A DNA stretch of 5,042 nucleotides. It comes from IH12 sp041987265 (lineage in GTDB: Bacteria > Pseudomonadota > Alphaproteobacteria > Caulobacterales > Hyphomonadaceae). This document shows, one piece after another, positions 1 through 4,271 of the stretch (the first letter of the stretch is position 1; every line of letters begins with the position of its first letter). Made by a program: the position numbers and the translations under genes. Under the pieces are notes generated by a model that was not told the DNA's origin, searched no databases, and worked only from the letters and a program-made list of their open reading frames with translations. The stretch covers positions 1-5,042 of the forward strand of contig JBHIWT010000223.1 in the NCBI GenBank assembly GCA_041987265.1. Direction: 5' to 3'.

Positions 1-446
1 GACAGGTCGAGATAGGCCTCATCGATCGACACCGGCTCCACCAGCGGCGTCAGCGTCTCCATCATCTCGCGGATCTTCTTGCCCTCGGCCACATAGACCG
101 ACATCCGACCTGATACGACGACCGCATTCGGACACGCCTTCAGCGCCTTGAACATCGGCATCGCTGAACGCACCCCATAGGTCCGCGCGATATAGCAGCA
201 CGTCGAGACCACGCCGCGCTTGCCCCCGCCGACAATCACCGGCTTGGTCGCCAGCTCCGGATTGTCCCGCTTCTCGATGGATGCATAGAAGGCGTCGCAA
301 TCGACGTGCGCCACCGCCAGGTCCAGCAGCCGGGGGTGTGAATAAGTCCGAATCGATTTGCATTGCGGGCATGACCTGCGCGCGTCGGAAAACGTCGCAT
401 AACAGTCACGACAGACCGTAATCGAAACAGGCGCCGGCTCGGGCAT
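1..446 (-). CDS. dinB: DNA polymerase IV (Y-family, DinB), N-terminal 148 residues, cut by left window edge
   Basis: Translesion DNA polymerase that extends past damaged or misaligned templates. Reading the minus strand from the ATG at 446 gives 148 codons with no stop to the window edge. Residues 45-64 hold the palm start VAHVDCDAFYASIEKRDNP, with metal ligand Asp49 and a Tyr54 aligned with the steric-gate Phe13 of E. coli Pol IV. Residues 92-97 read VRSAMP, and residues 140-147 read SIDEAYLD with catalytic Asp142-Glu143. Ahead of the polymerase core lie about 44 extra residues with Cys12-x2-Cys15 and Cys26-x2-Cys29, a likely zinc ribbon absent from the E. coli enzyme. A GTG at 452, in frame two codons upstream, is an alternative start and has the better-spaced AGGG; an in-frame TAA at 468-470 rules out anything further upstream. 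The gene is divergent from divK. I found no alphaproteobacterial LexA box (GTTC-N7-GTTC) ahead of it. The family call is very sure; the exact start is not. Confidence 0.95.
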   Translation of the reverse strand, partial: MPEPAPVSITVCRDCYATFSDARRSCPQCKSIRTYSHPRLLDLAVAHVDCDAFYASIEKRDNPELATKPVIVGGGKRGVVSTCCYIARTYGVRSAMPMFKALKACPNAVVVSGRMSVYVAEGKKIREMMETLTPLVEPVSIDEAYLDL

Positions 447-460
447 GTTCACCGCGAAAA

Positions 461-464
461 CCCT
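461..464 (-). promoter_or_regulatory. Possible ribosome binding site of dinB favouring the GTG start
   Basis: On the minus strand AGGG lies 8 nt before the GTG at 452 and 14 nt before the ATG at 446. Normal spacing therefore favours the GTG, which would add two residues (fMet-Asn) to DinB. A GATAAT -10-like hexamer at 472-467 on the same strand has no good -35 partner (TTGCGG lies 21 nt away), so I do not call a promoter from it. Confidence 0.35.
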
Positions 465-533
465 GAATTATCGCCCGATTGTCGGCCGTTTGGCCGCAAC
501 TGTCGATGCCGCGCCAAAGGATGCTGTACTTCC

Positions 534-547
534 TGCCGATATCGGCA
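534..547. repeat. Perfect 14-bp palindrome TGCCGATATCGGCA, possible operator
   Basis: The sequence is identical to its own reverse complement over 14 bases, and symmetry stops at the next base on each side. It has no loop, so it looks like a dimeric-protein site rather than an RNA hairpin. It lies about 80 bp before the divK start and about 85 bp before the dinB start, roughly midway between them. I do not recognise the cognate protein, and chance occurrence in GC-rich DNA is possible. Confidence 0.4.
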
Positions 548-553
548 AAAACC

Positions 554-577
554 GGTTAACACTATCGGGTTTTAACA
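554..577. promoter_or_regulatory. Candidate CtrA-type half-sites (TTAACA twice; TTAACC on minus strand)
   Basis: TTAACA occurs on the plus strand at 556-561 and 572-577. The first overlaps TTAACC on the minus strand (559-554), which matches the start of the CtrA half-site TTAACCAT. The two plus-strand TTAA cores are separated by 12 nt, not the 7 nt of the full CtrA box TTAA-N7-TTAA, so this is at best a pair of half-sites. CtrA control of divK is reported in Caulobacter as I recall; its occurrence here is inferred from motif and position only. Confidence 0.3.
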
Positions 578-592
578 GGGGTTCCGGGCTAC

Positions 593-597
593 GATTC
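593..597. promoter_or_regulatory. GATTC (GANTC), potential CcrM adenine-methylation site upstream of divK
   Basis: GANTC is the target of the cell-cycle methyltransferase CcrM in Caulobacter and relatives. This copy lies 29 nt before the chosen divK ATG, downstream of the TTAAC motifs, where hemimethylation could affect transcription. Other GANTC copies occur within coding regions of the window (for example near 350, 851, 977 and 987), so the site alone is not statistically striking. Confidence 0.35.
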
Positions 598-616
598 GCG
601 CGGTACCTTGTGGAAT

Positions 617-623
617 GAAGGGA
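617..623 (+). promoter_or_regulatory. Ribosome binding site GAAGGGA deciding the divK start
   Basis: GAAGG (617-621) lies 5 nt before the ATG at 627. The upstream in-frame ATG at 615 overlaps this motif and has only TTGTGGA directly before it, with no normal spacing. This favours the 627 start. It also gives a short head before the receiver core, as in other DivK proteins. Confidence 0.6.
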
Positions 624-626
624 AGC

Positions 627-1043
627 ATGTCCCAGCCGTCGCAAAAGACTGTTCTCGTCGTCGAGGACAATGAGCTCAATATGAAGCTCTTCTGCGACCT
701 GTTGGGCGCTTACGGCTATCAGACCGTGCAGTCGCGCGACGGCCTCAACGCGGTCGATCTCGCGCGCCAGCATCATCCCGACCTCATCATCATGGACATC
801 CAGCTTCCGGAAGTCTCGGGCCTCGATCTCACCCGCTGGATTAAGGACGATGAATCCATCGCCTCCATCCCGATCATGGCGGTCACCGCCTTCGCCCTGC
901 GCCAGGACGAGCGGCTGGTGCGCGAGGCGGGCTGCGAGGCCTATCTGTCCAAGCCGATCCAGATGGGTCCCTTCATGGAATCCGTCGAATCCCTGACCCA
1001 CCGCGACAGCGCCTCTCCCGAGACGGGGAGCCCGCCTGCATGA
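627..1043 (+). CDS. divK: Single-domain response regulator DivK (cell-fate / polarity)
   Basis: Cytoplasmic stand-alone receiver. In Caulobacter it is phosphorylated by DivJ, dephosphorylated by PleC, and acts through DivL-CckA to lower CtrA activity and through allosteric control of DivJ and PleC. The 138-residue product is one REC domain with acidic pair Glu13-Asp14, phospho-acceptor Asp57 in MDIQLPEVSG, switch Thr87 in AVTAFA and Lys109 in LSKPI. The stretch VLVVEDNELNMKLF followed by DLL closely matches Caulobacter DivK as I remember it, as does the CEAYLSKPI block. There is no output domain. After about residue 123 comes a short Ser/Pro-rich tail, slightly longer than the 125-residue Caulobacter protein would predict. 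The start at 627 is preferred to 615 because of the ribosome site. The stop overlaps the pleD start (ATGA, 1040-1043), which implies co-transcription and coupling. The adjacent PleD makes the DivK assignment strong compared with other single receivers such as CpdR. Confidence 0.94.
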   Translation: MSQPSQKTVLVVEDNELNMKLFCDLLGAYGYQTVQSRDGLNAVDLARQHHPDLIIMDIQLPEVSGLDLTRWIKDDESIASIPIMAVTAFALRQDERLVREAGCEAYLSKPIQMGPFMESVESLTHRDSASPETGSPPA

Positions 1044-2449
1044 GCGCCCGCGTACTCGTCGTCGACGACATCGAAGCCAACCGCAAACTGCTGCACGCCA
1101 AGCTCAGCAACGAGTACTTCCATGTCATCACCGCGGTCGACGGCGTCGACGCCATCGAGCGCGCCCGCGCCGAAGAGCCGGACGTCATTCTGATGGATGT
1201 GATGATGCCGCGCATGGACGGCATCGAAGCGACCCGCGAACTGAAGGTGGACCCGCGCACGGAGCATATTCCGGTCGTGATGGTCACCGCCCTCAACGAA
1301 CGCGAAGAACGCCTGCGCGGTCTGGGCGCCGGCGCCGACGATTTCCTCACCAAGCCGGTCAACGACCTGCTGCTCCTCTCCCGCGTCCGCGCGCTGACGA
1401 AGTACAAACTGGTCGCCGACGAACTCCGCAAGCGCGAAGCCAGCGGCAAGCGCATCGGCGCCCTTGATATCGCCGCGACAGCCCGCGCGTCCGATCCCGC
1501 CCGCATCCTCGTGGTCGACGAGAACGAACGCCAGGCCAAGCGCATCTGCAAGTATCTCGAAGACCTCCACCGGCCGCTGTCGCTCGGCGAGGCCACCGCC
1601 ATGGGCATTGCCTCGTCCATGGTCGACGTGCTGATCGTCTCGCTGGAAAACGAAAAACTCGATGGCCTGCGCCTGTGCGCCTATATGCGCTCGGAAGAGG
1701 CCACCCGCGATCTCCCGATCATCGTCGTCGCCGAGCCCGACGAGACCGAACGCGCCGTCCGCGCCCTGGAACTCGGCGCTTCCGACATCATCATCAAGCC
1801 AATCGACGCCGAGGAGCTCAACGCTCGGGTCAAGACGCAGGTGCGTAAGAAGCGTTATCTCGACGCGCTTCGGTCGCGCCTCGACCAGTCGATGGAACTG
1901 GCCGTCACCGACCAGCTCACCGGCCTGCACAATCGCCGCTACATGCGTCTCCAGCTCGAACAATTCGTGCGCCGCGCCCACATGGGCGACCCACAGGTCT
2001 CGGTCCTCATCGCCGACCTCGACTTCTTCAAGCGCATCAACGACATCTACGGCCACAATGCCGGCGACGAAGTCCTCAAGGAGTTCAGCCGCCGCCTGCG
2101 CGAGAACATCCGGCCGATGGACCTGGCCTGCCGTTATGGCGGTGAGGAATTCGTCGTGGTGATGCCGGAAACCAAGCCGGCGCTGGCCTATTCCGCCGCC
2201 GAACGCCTTCGCAAACGCATCGCCGAGACCCCCTTCCGCCTGAAAAGCGGCGAAGACCTGCGTGTCTCGATGAGCGGCGGGATCGCGACCTCCGGCGAGG
2301 ACGAGGACATCGATGCGCTCCTCAAGCGCGCCGACGACGCCCTTTACGAAGCCAAGTCGAACGGCCGCAACCGGATCGAGGTCCACAAGACGATCGCTGA
2401 ACAGATCCCCGAGATACAATCGCAGGGCGATCCGCTGTCAGACGCTTAA
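1040..2449 (+). CDS. pleD: Diguanylate cyclase response regulator PleD (REC-REC-GGDEF)
   Basis: Makes cyclic di-GMP from two GTP after phosphorylation-driven dimerisation; in Caulobacter it localises to the stalked pole and drives flagellum loss and stalk formation. The product has 469 residues against 454 in Caulobacter. REC1 (about 1-120) has Asp9-Asp10, acceptor Asp53 in LMDVMMP, Thr83 and Lys105, the same numbers as in Caulobacter PleD. REC2 (about 153-270) is an adaptor: Asp159-Glu160 remain, but Ser200 stands near the expected acceptor position and no DxxMP-like motif is present. The GGDEF domain starts at about 285 with ELAVTDQLTGLHNRRY. It has metal ligand Asp325 in IADLDFFK, the GGEEF motif at 366-370, and the product-inhibition site RPMD at 357-360. 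A tail of about 20 residues follows the usual NGRN end. GGGGAG at 1025-1030 lies 9 nt before the ATG. It overlaps divK by 4 nt, placing two targets of the same kinases in one transcript. Confidence 0.97.
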   Translation: MSARVLVVDDIEANRKLLHAKLSNEYFHVITAVDGVDAIERARAEEPDVILMDVMMPRMDGIEATRELKVDPRTEHIPVVMVTALNEREERLRGLGAGADDFLTKPVNDLLLLSRVRALTKYKLVADELRKREASGKRIGALDIAATARASDPARILVVDENERQAKRICKYLEDLHRPLSLGEATAMGIASSMVDVLIVSLENEKLDGLRLCAYMRSEEATRDLPIIVVAEPDETERAVRALELGASDIIIKPIDAEELNARVKTQVRKKRYLDALRSRLDQSMELAVTDQLTGLHNRRYMRLQLEQFVRRAHMGDPQVSVLIADLDFFKRINDIYGHNAGDEVLKEFSRRLRENIRPMDLACRYGGEEFVVVMPETKPALAYSAAERLRKRIAETPFRLKSGEDLRVSMSGGIATSGEDEDIDALLKRADDALYEAKSNGRNRIEVHKTIAEQIPEIQSQGDPLSDA

Positions 2450-2474
2450 CTTGCGGACAAAAACACCCCATAAT
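2446..2474 (+). promoter_or_regulatory. Candidate housekeeping promoter for the DUF2093 gene
   Basis: TTAACT (2446-2451, 4 of 6 to TTGACA) and CATAAT (2469-2474, 5 of 6 to TATAAT) are separated by 17 nt. Transcription would start 7-8 nt after the -10, at about 2481-2482, which is the A of the ATG. The -35 overlaps the pleD stop codon. The gene would then be read separately from divK-pleD as a leaderless mRNA. Confidence 0.45.
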
Positions 2475-2481
2475 CGACCCC

Positions 2482-2703
2482 ATGGACACATTCACACCCG
2501 GACAAGCCCCCGGCGAGGCGCGGCTCACCTACCTCGACGCTGACTTCGAAGTCATGAAGTCGGGCCGTTTCGTCGTGTGCGCCGTCACCGGCAAGAAGAT
2601 CGCGCTGGAAGACCTGCGCTACTGGAGCGTCGATCTCCAGGAACCCTATTTCGACGCCGAGGCCGCGTTGACGCGCTGGAAAGAGACTCAGGGCAGGAAG
2701 TAA
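2482..2703 (+). CDS. DUF2093 family small protein, function unknown
   Basis: A 73-residue soluble protein without signal peptide or membrane segment. The core LTYLDADFEVMKSGRFVVCA (residues 15-34), then VTGKKIAL (35-42) and LRYWSV (45-50), fits DUF2093, a small family that I know mainly from alphaproteobacteria and that has no established function. Cys33 is the only cysteine, so it cannot form a zinc site alone. The VCAVTGKKIALEDLRYW block resembles a compact beta-hairpin, which is inference. No purine-rich ribosome site precedes the ATG; the upstream bases are C-rich and the likely transcript start falls on the ATG itself. The next in-frame ATG (residue 25) would remove conserved residues, so 2482 is secure. 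It lies 32 nt after pleD and 44 nt before the M23 peptidase, with which it may share a transcript. Family call fairly sure, role unknown. Confidence 0.85.
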   Translation: MDTFTPGQAPGEARLTYLDADFEVMKSGRFVVCAVTGKKIALEDLRYWSVDLQEPYFDAEAALTRWKETQGRK

Positions 2704-2747
2704 ACTCGCCCCGCCAGCTTCTCCTTCTGCACGGGAAAGGGACGCTC

Positions 2748-3680
2748 ATGATCCGTCTTCTCGCCATCTCGTTCGCAGCCGCCGCCTTCGTGACCACCGC
2801 ACAGGCCCAGACGCTGGATAGCGCCGCGAGCATCACAACGCCGGCGCCCCAACCGAAATTCTCCTGCACGCAGCAGGTCTCGAAAGGCTCGGTCGCGCTC
2901 TGCCGCACCGATCCCGGCCTGAATCTGGCGCTGAACGGCGAACCCATCGCCACCGCCGACGAGCAGGGGCTCGCCATTGTCCCGATCGCACGCACCCATG
3001 AAGGGCTCGCCCGCATTGCGCTGGCCGACCAGCCGCCACTAGCCATTCCATTCGACCCGGCCAAGCGTGAAATCTCCGTCGCCGTCATCTCGCGCGACGA
3101 CCCGGTCAGCCGTTTCACCATGCGCTGCGGGCGCATCGCCCCACAGGATCCGGCCGCCGAGCGCCACGCCTCGGAAGCGTGGCTGAAGAAACAGGAAGCC
3201 CTGAAAATCTTCGCCGACCCGGTCGCGCCCATCGGCTTCGTCAAGCCCGCCGTCGGTCGCTATTCCAGCCCCTATGGCGCGCTGCGCACCTACGTCCCCG
3301 ACGGCGATTGCGAAGGCCGCACCAGCGTCCACAACGGTCTCGACATCGCCGTACCAACCGGCACGCCCGTGATGGCCCCGATGGCCGGCACCGTCATCCT
3401 CGCCGACCCCAACCTCTTTTACGAAGGCGGCTGCGTCTTTCTCGACCACGGGCGCGGCCTGATCTCCGTTATGATGCACCTCAGCCGCATCGACGTCGAA
3501 CCCGGCCAGGTCATTCAACAGGGCGAACAGCTCGGCCTCTCCGGCGCAACAGGTCGCGTCACCGGCGCCCATCTCCACTGGGCGATCAAGCACCGCAATC
3601 CCTTCTCGGATGATCGCGGCACGGACCAGTGGCTCGACCCGCGCTTGCTGCTCGACCTGTCAGAAGACATGATCCCGTAA
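2748..3680 (+). CDS. Secreted M23 family (LytM-type) metallopeptidase, probable peptidoglycan endopeptidase
   Basis: A 310-residue exported zinc peptidase expected to cut peptide cross-links of peptidoglycan in the periplasm. Residues 1-20 form a signal peptide (Arg3, hydrophobic 4-15, TAQA then Gln21 as likely cleavage). Residues about 30-155 form an N-terminal region I do not recognise, containing Cys40, Cys52 and Cys127. The peptidase domain starts near 168 (VGRYSSPYGALR). It carries the whole active site: His195 and Asp199 in HNGLDIAVPTGTPV, His244 in MMHLS, and His275-Leu-His277. All catalytic residues being present argues for an active enzyme rather than an EnvC/NlpD-type activator with a degenerate site. 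Cys188 and Cys229 within the domain could pair. No LysM, SH3 or long coiled-coil segment is seen. The frame stays open upstream to 2577, but that would overlap the DUF2093 gene and bury the signal peptide. AAAGGGA ahead of 2748 supports the chosen start. Confidence 0.92.
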   Translation: MIRLLAISFAAAAFVTTAQAQTLDSAASITTPAPQPKFSCTQQVSKGSVALCRTDPGLNLALNGEPIATADEQGLAIVPIARTHEGLARIALADQPPLAIPFDPAKREISVAVISRDDPVSRFTMRCGRIAPQDPAAERHASEAWLKKQEALKIFADPVAPIGFVKPAVGRYSSPYGALRTYVPDGDCEGRTSVHNGLDIAVPTGTPVMAPMAGTVILADPNLFYEGGCVFLDHGRGLISVMMHLSRIDVEPGQVIQQGEQLGLSGATGRVTGAHLHWAIKHRNPFSDDRGTDQWLDPRLLLDLSEDMIP

Positions 3681-3702
3681 AACCGGCGGGCAGGGGGCGA
3701 CA

Positions 3703-4158
3703 ATGGCCAAGGCGACAACCAGGAAAACCAATAGCGGCAATCAAACCGCGCCAACCGGCAAGTCTGTCGCCGCTTTCATCAAATCAGTCGAACATCCCGG
3801 TCGTCGCGAGGACGCCGAACGCCTGGTGAAGCTGTTCGAAGCGTGGACCGGTTACAAACCGCAGATGTGGGGCCCGTCCATCATCGGCTATGGCCGCCAC
3901 CGCTATGAATACGACAGCGGACGCACCGGCGAAATGCTCGCCGCCGGCTTCTCGCCGCGCAAGGCCAACATGGTGCTCTATGTCGGCGCAAAATTCGCGG
4001 GCAAGGACGCGCTCCTCGCCAAACTCGGCAAGCACAGGACCTCCGTCGCCTGCCTCTATATCGGCCGCCTCGACAGCGTGGATCTCAAGGTGCTGGAAAA
4101 GATCGTCAAAGGCTCGCTCAAGGCCACCCAGAAGAAGCACGAAGTCTTCCCGGCCTGA
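3703..4158 (+). CDS. DUF1801 domain-containing protein (YdhG-like fold), function unknown
   Basis: A 151-residue cytoplasmic protein. Residues 1-18 are a polar, Thr/Asn/Lys-rich, probably disordered head. The DUF1801 domain follows: VAAFIKSVEHPGRREDAERL (22-41), then MWGPSIIGYGRHRYEY (55-70), GFSPRKANMVLYV (82-94) and LYIGRLDSVDL near 118-130. The central aromatic, glycine-rich block and the SPRKAN motif are typical of the family. The domain belongs to the YdhG-like superfamily, whose B. subtilis member Fra has been linked to iron handling; that role should not be carried over because the similarity is only at fold level. It starts 22 nt after the M23 stop with AGGGGG at 3692-3697 as ribosome site, so it is probably the last gene of the same transcript. 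It ends facing the acyltransferase gene (convergent). Family call firm, function open. Confidence 0.88.
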   Translation: MAKATTRKTNSGNQTAPTGKSVAAFIKSVEHPGRREDAERLVKLFEAWTGYKPQMWGPSIIGYGRHRYEYDSGRTGEMLAAGFSPRKANMVLYVGAKFAGKDALLAKLGKHRTSVACLYIGRLDSVDLKVLEKIVKGSLKATQKKHEVFPA

Positions 4159-4193
4159 CTTTCCTGCCCGGGGGCTCCAAAATAACCCCTTGC

Positions 4194-4223
4194 CGCTCAT
4201 CCCCGCGCAGGCGGGGATCCAGG
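4194..4223. repeat. Dispersed-type palindromic repeat with 8-bp GC-rich stem, possible terminator
   Basis: ATCCCCGC (4199-4206) and GCGGGGAT (4211-4218) form a perfect 8-bp stem around the loop GCAG. The core plus flank resembles the short repeat scattered between genes in many proteobacteria whose plus frame encodes 'IPAQAGIQ', visible here just after the DUF1801 stop. It lies in the 113-bp gap between two convergent genes, a usual place for such elements. No T-run follows on the plus strand (an A-rich AAGAAAAAG follows instead), so it is not a classic intrinsic terminator, but it could still block transcription or protect 3' ends. The rest of the gap (4159-4193 and 4224-4271) shows nothing else I can support. 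Confidence 0.6.
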
Positions 4224-4271
4224 CACGAAAGAAAAAGTCGGGCGAAGACCGTGGTGGCCAGCTCACCGAGC

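Larger units (their letters stand above)
447..626. promoter_or_regulatory. Divergent intergenic regulatory region between dinB and divK
   Basis: This stretch of about 180 bp separates two divergently transcribed genes and must hold both promoters. No credible ORF lies wholly inside it. It contains a short inverted repeat CGGCC-gttt-GGCCG (483-496), a perfect 14-bp palindrome (534-547), overlapping small palindromes AACCGGTT (550-557) and GTTAAC (555-560), a second TTAACA (572-577) and a GATTC site (593-597). I could not place a convincing -35/-10 pair for divK. That would fit a promoter depending on an activator such as CtrA, but this is inference. Confidence 0.6.

Noticed and set aside
19..372. 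A 117-codon minus-strand frame inside the dinB region
   Set aside because: The overlapping dinB frame carries the conserved Y-family motifs; this alternative frame carries none.
447..614. LexA (SOS) box controlling dinB
   Set aside because: No GTTC-N7-GTTC or GAAC-N7-GAAC is present. The near match GTTT-N7-GAAC at the dinB start is inverted rather than direct and does not fit the alphaproteobacterial consensus.
615..626. Upstream ATG start for divK at 615
   Set aside because: It has no properly spaced ribosome site and overlaps the GAAGGGA that serves the ATG at 627. DivK homologues have short N-termini.
468..1001. A 177-codon minus-strand frame over divK and its promoter
   Set aside because: It is a shadow of divK without recognisable motifs, and it would place a gene across the divergent promoter.
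941..2419. A 492-codon open frame on the minus strand covering almost all of pleD
   Set aside because: It is the antisense mirror of a GC-rich gene. Its translation is dominated by Asp, His, Val, Gly and Ala, and it shows no domain motif. PleD on the other strand is unmistakable.
2577..2747. N-terminal extension of the M23 peptidase frame
   Set aside because: It would overlap the DUF2093 gene and put 57 basic residues ahead of a clear signal peptide. The start at 2748 has a good ribosome site.
4170..4191. Second hairpin GGGG...CCCC after the DUF1801 stop as a terminator
   Set aside because: It has only a 4-bp stem with a large loop and no T-run, which is too weak to support.
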